Shown: piece by piece, positions 1-9,132 of the stretch
Numbering within the stretch: position 1 is the first letter of the stretch
Layout: every line of letters begins with the position of its first letter
DNA from: Pelagibius sp036570545
Lineage (GTDB): Bacteria > Pseudomonadota > Alphaproteobacteria > Kiloniellales > Kiloniellaceae
Length of the DNA stretch: 10,068 nt
Direction of reading: 5' to 3'
Assembly: GCA_036570545.1 (NCBI GenBank)
Contig: DATCXZ010000189.1
Span: forward strand, 1-10,068
Made by a program: the position numbers and the translations under genes
Notes under the pieces: generated by a model
The model's input: only the letters and a program-made list of their open reading frames with translations
The model's database searches: none
What the model was told of the DNA's origin: nothing

Positions 1-1
1 G

Positions 2-223
2 CTGACCGCGCTCGCCGCGGCGGTGAAGGCGGCCGGCTCGCTGGTCATCGGCCTGGCGCTGCTGCGCGGCCGCCTCGACGCCGCCGAGGCCTTCCGCCTC
101 TCGCAGCTCGACGAGCTCTACCAGGCCGAGCGCTGGGGAGAGGACGCGGAGGCAGCCAAGCGCCGCGAGGCGCTGCGCCAGGAGATCGAGGCGGCGGCAA
201 GGTTTCTTGAGTTGGTGGGGTAG
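2..223 (+). CDS. ATP12-family F1-ATPase assembly chaperone, C-terminal end (5' part outside window)
   Basis: This is the 3' end of a gene that enters from the left edge; reading from base 2 gives 73 codons and a TAG stop at 221-223. The visible residues include the run LVIGLALLRGRLDAAEAF, then LSQLDELYQAERWGEDAEAA and a basic, alanine-rich helix ending ARFLELVG. This hydrophobic helix, followed by an (L/A)SxLDExxQ-type segment and WGED, matches the C-terminus of ATP12-family proteins. In mitochondria these help the F1 alpha subunit assemble, and alphaproteobacteria carry homologues of less certain role. The family call rests on pattern recall of a short tail, so it is good but not certain. 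The GTG at 23 is an internal valine codon, not a start. An AT-rich patch follows the stop directly. Confidence 0.72.
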   Translation: MTALAAAVKAAGSLVIGLALLRGRLDAAEAFRLSQLDELYQAERWGEDAEAAKRREALRQEIEAAARFLELVG

Positions 224-225
224 GG

Positions 226-250
226 TATCATTTTAAAATATTGAAAAGAC
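226..250. other. AT-rich patch with 10-bp palindrome after the ATP12-type gene
   Basis: The stretch just after the first gene's stop is almost all A/T in a GC-rich setting and contains the perfect palindrome ATTTTAAAAT at 230-239, followed by ATTGAAAAG. It abuts the first hairpin repeat at 251. It could be promoter-associated DNA, a protein-binding site, or a remnant left beside the repeat. There is no GC-rich stem with a T run, so it is not a standard terminator. Its function is unknown. Confidence 0.35.
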
Positions 251-335
251 TGTCACCCTCGGGCTTGACCCGAGGGTCCAGGGCAAGCGACGGAACGGTC
301 GCCCCTGGATTGCCGGGTCAAGCCTGGCAAAGACA
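251..335. repeat. Family A paired-hairpin repeat, copy A1
   Basis: The element has two palindromic arms that are rough inverted copies of each other. The left arm has a perfect 9-bp stem, ACCCTCGGG at 255-263 with CCCGAGGGT at 269-277, around the loop CTTGA. The right arm has an 8-bp stem at 310-317 and 323-330, with one G-T wobble, around the loop TCAAG, which is the reverse complement of CTTGA. TGTC starts the left arm and GACA ends the right, and TCCAGGG / CCCCTGGA flank the inside. This layout is that of REP/BIME-like intergenic repeats. There is no coding content, and no T run that would make a canonical terminator. Confidence 0.8.
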
Positions 336-378
336 GTTGGGGTGTGGGCGCGCGACACGAATGCTCCTTCTCCCCCGG

Positions 379-431
379 GCGACGGAACGGCCGCCCTGGG
401 TTGCCGGGTCAAGCCCGGCAATGACAGTTTG
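379..431. repeat. Family A repeat, partial second copy A2
   Basis: This is a near-exact direct repeat of 287-340 shifted by about 92 bases, starting GCGACGGAACGG and ending GACAGTT. It keeps the right-arm hairpin, here a perfect 8-bp stem TTGCCGGG (401-408) and CCCGGCAA (414-421) with loop TCAAG. It lacks a recognisable left arm: only CCCCCGGGC at 372-380 precedes it. It looks like a partial tandem duplication or a copy that lost its left half. Together with A1 it fills much of the 224-534 gap. The remaining 432-534 holds the pccB start signals and no convincing promoter match. Confidence 0.75.
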
Positions 432-488
432 GCGGTGGGGGCGACGGCCGCCCCCTGCTGGCACCGCGGTTCCTCGCGTGCTATCAGC

Positions 489-497
489 TTTGCCAAA
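489..497. promoter_or_regulatory. Possible degenerate half-site for a PccR/ScfR-type regulator
   Basis: TTTGCCAAA lies 37 bases upstream of the pccB ATG. Regulators of propionyl-CoA carboxylase in Rhodobacter (PccR, ScfR family) are reported, from memory, to bind paired TTTGCAAA boxes separated by four bases. Here there is only one box, it carries an extra C, and no partner box is visible at the right distance. The match could easily be chance. Confidence 0.15.
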
Positions 498-534
498 ATC
501 GAGGCCCAAGGAACAAGGCGGGGAATCCGGCGCC

Positions 535-2067
<1,533 letters not shown>

Positions 2068-2122
2068 GAAGTGGAGCGGACCATGGGACACGGTGAATTC
2101 GCTACACCAGCTCACACACCGT

Positions 2123-2281
2123 TGTCGTCCCGGGGCTTGTCCCCGGGACCCATTAGCGTCGGTGCGTGGCGATGCTCTATGCCTTTTGCATCGGTGCCAG
2201 CCGCAGGCACCATGCGCTCTTTATCGGCGTCATCCACAGCGGCGAGGGCAATGGGTCCCGGCAACAAGTGCCGGGACGACA
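2123..2281. repeat. Family B paired-hairpin element, long copy B1
   Basis: This 159-bp element lies between pccB and the GST-like gene. Its left arm is a perfect 9-bp stem, GTCCCGGGG (2127-2135) and CCCCGGGAC (2141-2149), with loop CTTGT. Its right arm is a perfect 9-bp stem, GTCCCGGCA (2255-2263) and TGCCGGGAC (2269-2277), with loop ACAAG, the reverse complement of CTTGT. The arms are inverted copies bounded by TGTC and GACA, with ACCCAT / ATGGGT inside. The interior of about 100 nt holds a third hairpin (2188-2215) with stem GGTGCC/GGCACC. In the transcript this could fold as one long structure and affect pccB-to-pccA expression. No transposase is present, so it would be non-autonomous. Confidence 0.82.
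2188..2215. repeat. Interior hairpin of element B1
   Basis: GCAT, one bulged C, then GGTGCC (2193-2198) pairs with GGCACC (2206-2211) and ATGC across a 7-nt loop. It lies in the part of B1 that the shorter copy B2 lacks. Confidence 0.55.
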
Positions 2282-2309
2282 GTCTTCGGGTGAGAGGGCA
2301 AGCCCTTCC

Positions 2310-2945
2310 ATGCTGAAGCTCTACGACGATCCCGACTCAGGGAACGGCTACAAGGTGCGGCTTATGCTGCATCTTTTGGGGATACCTCACGAGGTGGTGG
2401 AGGTCGACGCGATCCGTGGCGAGACGCGCAAGCCGCCCTTCCTGGCGAAGAACCCCAACGGCCGCATCCCGCTGCTGGAACTGGAGGACGGGACCTTCCT
2501 GCCGGAGTCCAACGCCATCCTGTTCTATCTCGCCGAGGGCAGCCGCTACCTGCCCGATGAGCGTTTGGCGCGGGCAAGAGCGCTGCAGTGGCTGTTCTTC
2601 GAGCAGTACAGCCACGAGCCCTACATCGCCGTGCTGCGGTTCTGGTCTCGCCACACCGACAAGGCGCCCGAGACCGAGCCGCAGTGGCGCGACCGGGAAA
2701 AGCGCGGCTACGATGCCCTTGGGGTCATGGAGAAGTCCCTGGCCGGGCAGGACTGGCTGCTGGGCGCCGGGCCTTCCGTCGCCGACGTCTCGCTCTACGC
2801 TTATACGCACGTGGCGAACCAGGGCGGCTTCGATCTTGCCGCCTATCCGGGGGTGCGCGCCTGGATCGATCGCGTCCCGGCGCTGAAGGGCTATGCTCCC
2901 TTTGCCGGCCGCCTCAAGGACAGCGACGACCGGCGGGCTCCATAG
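2310..2945 (+). CDS. Glutathione S-transferase family protein
   Basis: This 211-residue cytoplasmic protein has the normal length for a bacterial GST. The N-terminal thioredoxin-like domain shows MLKLYDDPDSGNGYKVRLML, with Ser10 at the usual glutathione-activating position. The cis-proline segment GRIPLLELEDG has Pro54, and the ES pair at 66-67 binds the glutathione gamma-glutamyl part in family members. The C-terminal all-helical domain has the conserved WLLGAGPSVADVSLYAYTHVA (N-capping box and Asp). The substrate cannot be told from sequence. I chose ATG 2310 because homologues start with this beta strand. The frame is open upstream to 2166, but that part is repeat B1. The gene sits 31 nt before pccA on the same strand, so cotranscription is likely. 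A GST in this position is not a standard part of propionate metabolism, and its role there is unknown. Confidence 0.9.
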   Translation: MLKLYDDPDSGNGYKVRLMLHLLGIPHEVVEVDAIRGETRKPPFLAKNPNGRIPLLELEDGTFLPESNAILFYLAEGSRYLPDERLARARALQWLFFEQYSHEPYIAVLRFWSRHTDKAPETEPQWRDREKRGYDALGVMEKSLAGQDWLLGAGPSVADVSLYAYTHVANQGGFDLAAYPGVRAWIDRVPALKGYAPFAGRLKDSDDRRAP

Positions 2946-2976
2946 AACAAAGTCAAAAACAAGACGTTAGGGACGA

Positions 2977-4998
2977 ATGTTCAACAAGATTCTCATTGCC
3001 AACCGCGGCGAGATCGCCTGCCGCATCATCCGGACCTGCCAGCGCCTGGGCATCCGGACCGTCGCCGTCTACTCCGACGCCGATGCGGCGGCGCTGCACG
3101 TGCGTCTCGCCGACGAGGCGGTGGCCATCGGCCCGGCGCCGGCCGCGCAGTCCTACCTGGTGATCGACAGGATCGTCGCGGCGGCGAAGGAGAGCGGCGC
3201 CGAAGCGGTGCACCCCGGCTTCGGCTTCCTCTCTGAGAACCCGAAGTTCGTCGAGGCGCTGGACGCCGCCGGCATCGTCTTCATCGGCCCGCCGGCGAAG
3301 GCCATGGCCGCGATGGGCGACAAGATCACCTCCAAGAAGCTGGCCGCCGAGGCGAAGGTCAGCACGGTGCCGGGCCATCCCGATGCCATCGACGACGAGG
3401 CGGCCGCGGTGAAGGTCGCCAAGGCGATCGGCTACCCGGTGATGATCAAGGCTTCCGCCGGCGGCGGCGGCAAGGGCATGCGTATCGCGCGCAGCGAGGC
3501 CGAGGTGCGCGAGGGCCTGCGCTCGGCCCGCAACGAGGCGCGCGCCAGCTTCGGCGACGAGCGCGTGTTCATCGAGAAGTACATCGAGCAGCCGCGCCAC
3601 ATCGAGATTCAGGTGCTGGCCGACAGGCACGGCACCACCCTGCACCTCGGCGAGCGCGAGTGCTCGATCCAGCGTCGCCACCAGAAGGTGGTGGAGGAGG
3701 CGCCGTCGCCCTTCCTCGACGCCAAGACCCGCGCCGCCATGGGCGCCCAGGCGGTGGCCCTGGCGGAGGCGGTCGACTACGTCTCGGCCGGCACGGTCGA
3801 GTTTATCGTCGATAAGAATAAGAACTTCTACTTTCTTGAAATGAATACGAGAATTCAGGTAGAGCACCCGGTGACCGAGCTGGTCACCGGGCTCGACCTG
3901 GTGGAGTGGATGATCCGCATCGCCGCCGGCGAGACGCTGAGCTTCGGGCAGAAGGACGTGAAGCTGGACGGCTGGGCGGTGGAGACCCGCGTCTACGCCG
4001 AGGACCCTCTGCGCGACTTCATGCCGTCGATCGGCCGGCTGGTGCGCTACCTGCCCCCGGCCAGCCCGGAGGATGAGGCCATCACCGTGCGCATCGACAG
4101 CGGCGTCGAGGAGGGCTCGGAGATCTCCATGTTCTACGATCCGATGATCGCCAAGCTGGTGACCCACGCGCCCGACAGGCTGCAGGCGATCGACGCCATG
4201 CAGGCGGCGCTCGACGCCTACGGCATCCGTGGCATCAACCACAACATCGCCTTCCTGTCTTCGGTGATGACCAACCCGCGCTTCCGCGCCGGCGACCTCT
4301 CGACCAGCTTCATCGCCGAGGTCTTTCCCGACGGCTTCCAGGGCATGGAGGTCACCGAGGAGACGCGGGAGATCCTCATCGCGGTGGCGGCCATCCTGCA
4401 GCAGCGCCGGGCGATCCGCGCCTCGAGCATCTCAGGCCGCATGGACGGGGCGGCGGCTTTCGATGCCGGCACGCCGGCCGAGTGGGTGGTCATGCTCGGC
4501 CAGGACGCGCATCCGCGCCGGGTCGCCCGAACCCAGGTTGCGCAGGACGGGGATGCCTGGCACGTCAGCGGCGGCAGCCGCGACGTGGAGATCGAGGTCG
4601 CCGGGCGGCTGCACGACCTGGTGCTGCCCTGCGTCGTCGACGGCCGTGCCGTGACGGTTCAGGCCGAACGCCGTGGCCCGGCGCTGCGCCTCGGCTATGC
4701 CGGGGCGGAAATCGAGGCGCTGGTGCTGAGGCCGCATGCTGCCGCGCTGGCCGTCCGCATGCCGGTGAAGGAGCCGCCGGACCTCTCGCGCTTCCTGCTG
4801 TCGCCGATGCCGGGGCTGCTGATGGCGCTGAAGGTCGCGGAAGGCCAGCCGGTGAAGGCGGGCGAGGAACTGGCGGTGGTCGAGGCGATGAAGATGGAGA
4901 ACGTGCTGCGCGCCGGGCGCGACGGCAAGGTGGCGAAGATCCACGCCGGCCCCGGCGAGAGCCTCGCCGTCGACCAGGCGATCCTGGAGTTCGAGTAG
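2977..4998 (+). CDS. pccA: Propionyl-CoA carboxylase alpha subunit (biotin carboxylase and biotin carrier)
   Basis: This 673-residue protein has the usual PccA length. It carboxylates its own biotin with ATP and bicarbonate and passes the group to PccB. Residues 1-110 form the biotin carboxylase N-domain (FNKILIANRGEIACRIIRT). The ATP-grasp domain follows, with KASAGGGGKGMRIA (158-171), ERECSIQRRHQK (226-237) and EMNTRIQVEHPVTE (288-301). Glu288, Asn290, Arg292, Glu296 and Arg338 sit at the numbers of the E. coli AccC active-site residues, and all are intact. FMPSIGRL marks the C-terminal carboxylase domain. A less conserved middle part fits the PccB-contact (BT) domain. The C-terminal carrier domain has EAMKMENV, with Lys639 as the biotin site. 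The start has AGGGA at 2969-2973, with close spacing. Bases 3801-3860 are strikingly AT-rich compared with the rest of the gene. Confidence 0.97.
   Translation: MFNKILIANRGEIACRIIRTCQRLGIRTVAVYSDADAAALHVRLADEAVAIGPAPAAQSYLVIDRIVAAAKESGAEAVHPGFGFLSENPKFVEALDAAGIVFIGPPAKAMAAMGDKITSKKLAAEAKVSTVPGHPDAIDDEAAAVKVAKAIGYPVMIKASAGGGGKGMRIARSEAEVREGLRSARNEARASFGDERVFIEKYIEQPRHIEIQVLADRHGTTLHLGERECSIQRRHQKVVEEAPSPFLDAKTRAAMGAQAVALAEAVDYVSAGTVEFIVDKNKNFYFLEMNTRIQVEHPVTELVTGLDLVEWMIRIAAGETLSFGQKDVKLDGWAVETRVYAEDPLRDFMPSIGRLVRYLPPASPEDEAITVRIDSGVEEGSEISMFYDPMIAKLVTHAPDRLQAIDAMQAALDAYGIRGINHNIAFLSSVMTNPRFRAGDLSTSFIAEVFPDGFQGMEVTEETREILIAVAAILQQRRAIRASSISGRMDGAAAFDAGTPAEWVVMLGQDAHPRRVARTQVAQDGDAWHVSGGSRDVEIEVAGRLHDLVLPCVVDGRAVTVQAERRGPALRLGYAGAEIEALVLRPHAAALAVRMPVKEPPDLSRFLLSPMPGLLMALKVAEGQPVKAGEELAVVEAMKMENVLRAGRDGKVAKIHAGPGESLAVDQAILEFE
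3801..3860. other. Low-GC island inside pccA over the active site
   Basis: By hand count 19 of these 60 bases are G or C (32%), while flanking pccA sequence is clearly dominated by G/C. The codons change too: TTT, GAT, AAT, CTT, GAA, AGA, ATT and GTA appear here, and such A/T-ending codons are rare elsewhere in the gene. The encoded residues 276-295 are conserved and include Glu288, Asn290 and Arg292 of the biotin carboxylase active site. The protein reads normally through it. Confidence 0.8.
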
Positions 4999-5013
4999 CC
5001 GGCGGGGCGCAGG

Positions 5014-5454
5014 ATGGAGCAGCTCGAACGGCCGGCCGAGGAAGTCTGGGACGAACGGCGCCTGTGGTTCGAGGAGCAGGAGGCGCAGCACGCGCGCCAT
5101 GGCGCGCAGGCACCCAGCGAGCAGGCCTGCGCGCTGATGATCGACCTGCAGGCGGTGTTCTGCGCCGGCGCCTGGGCGGCAGTGGTGATCCTCGCCTGCG
5201 CAGTCACCGAGGCCCAAGGTGGCTCGCGCCGCGAGAGCCTGCCCGGCGTGCCCGACCGCGACGTCCGCTGGCTGCGCGCCCTGCGCAACCGCCTCAGCCA
5301 CGAGAACCGCAACGATCCCGAGCTGACCATCGAGGACCAGTGGCTGCGCCGCGACCTCTGGGAGGAGCGCGCCCGCCGCGCGGTGGCGATCGCCTTTGCC
5401 GCGCTTTATCTTGAAGCCGGCGGCAGCCGGGATGCGGCAGAGGAGAGCAGGTGA
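5014..5454 (+). CDS. Hypothetical protein with HEPN-like RNxxxH motif
   Basis: I do not recognise this 146-residue protein as a named family. It starts 15 nt after the pccA stop and overlaps the next start by 4 nt (GTGA, 5451-5454), so it is probably translated as part of the pcc row. The N-terminus is charged (MEQLERPAEEVWDERRLWFEE). Residues about 38-65 are a hydrophobic, cysteine-containing helix-like stretch (Cys39, Cys50, Cys62), too mixed to call a sure membrane segment. Residues 83-96 read DVRWLRALRNRLSH; Arg91-Asn92-x3-His96 fits the Rx4-6H signature of HEPN-fold proteins, many of which bind or cut RNA. A further helix ends RRAVAIAFAALYLEA. The helical make-up and motif suggest a HEPN-like fold, but the motif is short and RNase activity is not shown. 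Codon use is like that of its neighbours, so it is likely a real gene. Confidence 0.8.
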   Translation: MEQLERPAEEVWDERRLWFEEQEAQHARHGAQAPSEQACALMIDLQAVFCAGAWAAVVILACAVTEAQGGSRRESLPGVPDRDVRWLRALRNRLSHENRNDPELTIEDQWLRRDLWEERARRAVAIAFAALYLEAGGSRDAAEESR

Positions 5455-5729
5455 TCACCACGGTGAGGGTTGTGATTTCCGGGCGGGTCCAGGGGGTATG
5501 GTACCGCGCCTGGACCGAGCGGCAGGCGGCGGCGCTGGGCCTCGACGGCTGGGTGCGCAACCGCCGCGACGGCACGGTGGAGGCGGTGCTGTCCGGCGAC
5601 GTCGCGGTGGTCGAGCAGATGATCTCCGAGCTCTGGGACGGCCCCGACCTCGCCCAGGTGAAGGCGATCGACCGCTACCCGCACGACGAGGCGGTGACGC
5701 CGGGATTCGCGGTGAAGCCGACGGCGTAG
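5451..5729 (+). CDS. acyP: Acylphosphatase
   Basis: This small enzyme of 92 residues hydrolyses acyl phosphates to a carboxylate and phosphate. It shows the family signature near the N-terminus, GRVQGVWYRAWT (11-22), with the catalytic Arg19 binding phosphate. The second signature GWVRNRRDGTVEAVLSG (33-49) has catalytic Asn37. The start is GTG at 5451, preceded by AGGAGAG at 5441-5447. The GTG overlaps the TGA of the previous gene, which points to translational coupling. Length is normal for the family. The physiological substrate of bacterial acylphosphatases is mostly unknown. Next to a carboxylase that goes through carboxyphosphate, a scavenging role could be imagined, but that is speculation. 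The gene ends before repeat element B2 and faces lipB. Confidence 0.93.
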   Translation: MITTVRVVISGRVQGVWYRAWTERQAAALGLDGWVRNRRDGTVEAVLSGDVAVVEQMISELWDGPDLAQVKAIDRYPHDEAVTPGFAVKPTA

Positions 5730-5776
5730 GGGGCTCTCTTTGTAGTCAGGGATGTTCGTCATCACCACAACACGCC

Positions 5777-5867
5777 TGTCGTCCCGGCATTTATTGCCGG
5801 GACCCAATGCCCTCACCGTGCCACGCATTGGCGGCAATGGGTACCGGGGACAAGCCCCGGTACGACA
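5777..5867. repeat. Family B paired-hairpin element, short copy B2 (reversed)
   Basis: This 91-bp element sits between the convergent acylphosphatase and lipB genes. Its left arm is a perfect 9-bp stem, GTCCCGGCA (5781-5789) and TGCCGGGAC (5795-5803), with loop TTTAT. Its right arm is a perfect 9-bp stem, GTACCGGGG (5841-5849) and CCCCGGTAC (5855-5863), with loop ACAAG. Relative to B1 it lies in the opposite direction: its left arm matches the reverse complement of B1's right arm, including the GCCCTC next to it, and its right part shares TGCGTGGC with B1. About 68 nt of B1's interior are missing. Its place suggests it may help stop transcription from both sides, although there is no T run. 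Confidence 0.82.
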
Positions 5868-5898
5868 GCGGTGTGTGTACGCAGATCTCGCGAGACGG

Positions 5899-6624
5899 TC
5901 AGGCCGACCGACGCTCCTTCTCCTCCGCTTCCGCCCACTGGGTCGGACCGAACACGCCGGGGAAGCTGGCGCGCAGGGCGGCGTCGAGGTCGGGGAGGCC
6001 GACCGGCAGGCCGAGGTCGACCAGGGAGGTGACGCCGTGGCCGCGGATGCCGCAGGGCACGATGCCGCTGAAGTGCTCCAGGTCCGGCTCCACGTTGATG
6101 GCGATGCCGTGATAGGTGACCCAGCGGCGCACGCGCACGCCGATGGCGGCGATCTTGTCCTCACGACCGCCAGCAGGCACAGCTTCGCGGGGCACCCAGA
6201 TGCCGACGCGGCCGTCGCGCCGCTCGCCTTTCACGTTGAAGGCGGCGAGGGCGCGGACGATCCATTCCTCGAGGTCGTGCACGTAGCGCCTGACGTCCGG
6301 CCCGCGCCGCTTCAGGTCGAGCATCACGTAGGCCACGCGCTGGCCGGGGCCGTGATAGGTGAACTCGCCGCCGCGCCCGCTGCGGTAGACGGGGAAGCGG
6401 TCGGGCTGCAGCAGGTCGCCCGGCTCGGCCGAGGTGCCGGCGGTATAGAGCGGCGGGTGCTCGACCAGCCAGACCAGTTCCGGCAGGCGGCCGTCGCGGA
6501 TGGCGGCAACGCGCGCCTCCATCGCCGCCACCGCGGCGGGATAGTCGGTGAGGCCCGGCTCGACCCGCCACTCGACGGGAACGGCCGTTCCGCTCAACGG
6601 CAGCTCATCCACGCGCTTATCCAT
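5899..6624 (-). CDS. lipB: Octanoyl-[acyl carrier protein]:protein octanoyltransferase
   Basis: This 241-residue cytoplasmic enzyme takes octanoate from acyl carrier protein and attaches it to lipoyl domains, the first step of lipoate synthesis before LipA adds sulphur. The signature RSGRGGEFTYHGPGQRVAY (81-99) is clear, with HGPGQ at 91-95. The catalytic pair is intact: Lys157 in REDKIAAIGVRV and Cys191 in VPCGIRGHGVTSL. The WVTYHGIAINVEPDL segment lies between them. The start ATG (6622-6624 on the other strand) gives the expected N-terminal length; its ribosome site is weak (TAGGAG about 15 nt away). The gene is convergent with the pcc row and divergent from maeB. The C-terminal tail after GLPDLDAALRASF is family-like and ends in a short charged stretch. 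Confidence 0.96.
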   Translation of the reverse strand: MDKRVDELPLSGTAVPVEWRVEPGLTDYPAAVAAMEARVAAIRDGRLPELVWLVEHPPLYTAGTSAEPGDLLQPDRFPVYRSGRGGEFTYHGPGQRVAYVMLDLKRRGPDVRRYVHDLEEWIVRALAAFNVKGERRDGRVGIWVPREAVPAGGREDKIAAIGVRVRRWVTYHGIAINVEPDLEHFSGIVPCGIRGHGVTSLVDLGLPVGLPDLDAALRASFPGVFGPTQWAEAEEKERRSA

Positions 6625-6766
6625 GCCTGGGGAAGATAGCTCCTATGCGGCAGAATGCTATCCCTTTCATTTGCTTAGGTACTTGCGCTGCGGCGCGGCG
6701 CCGGTCATCTTCTGGACGCAGCCGGGAGCCGTTTCCCGCGCCTGGGGAAGGACAGGAAGAAGAGCG
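6625..6766. promoter_or_regulatory. Divergent lipB/maeB intergenic region
   Basis: This 142-bp gap must hold the start signals for both lipB and maeB. The part at about 6634-6680 is richer in A/T than its surroundings and is the most likely promoter zone. On the plus strand TTGCTT and CTTGCG occur there, but no matching -10 box is convincing, and the same holds for the minus strand. AGGAAG at 6754-6759 is a good ribosome site for maeB. The decamer CCTGGGGAAG occurs both just after the lipB start and at 6741-6750, possibly by chance. Confidence 0.4.
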
Positions 6767-9055
<2,289 letters not shown>

Positions 9056-9132
9056 CCCGGCGTCGGCAACGCCCCCGAAATCGAGCCGCAGGGACCGCCC
9101 ATCGGGACTCTCTAGAGGACAAGCGTCAGGCC
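9056..9132. other. maeB-mgtE intergenic gap
   Basis: These 77 bases separate two genes on the same strand. I find no hairpin with a T run. AGAGGA at 9114-9119 may serve as the mgtE ribosome site, although it lies 13 nt from the ATG. Whether mgtE has its own promoter cannot be told. Confidence 0.3.

Noticed and set aside
251..431. Reading the repeated hairpins before pccB as a CRISPR array or intrinsic terminators
   Set aside because: There are too few copies, with no regular spacers and no cas genes. No T run follows the stems.
241..534. In-frame upstream extension of pccB beginning at TTG 241
   Set aside because: The added 98 residues are translated from the A1/A2 hairpin repeats, and homologues start at MQDILQRL. 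ATG 535 gives the normal PccB length.
2953..4242. Minus-strand open frame of 429 codons opposite pccA
   Set aside because: It is an antisense shadow with no recognisable domain; the plus strand encodes an intact carboxylase.
5886..5895. Palindrome TCTCGCGAGA just after the lipB stop
   Set aside because: A single 10-bp palindrome in GC-rich DNA without a second copy or context is likely chance.
5752..6639. Plus-strand open frame of 295 codons across B2 and lipB
   Set aside because: It reads through a repeat and then antisense to a clear lipB with both catalytic residues.
6548..6766. Upstream in-frame extension of maeB
   Set aside because: It overlaps the lipB start on the other strand and has no malic enzyme similarity. 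ATG 6767 has a good ribosome site.
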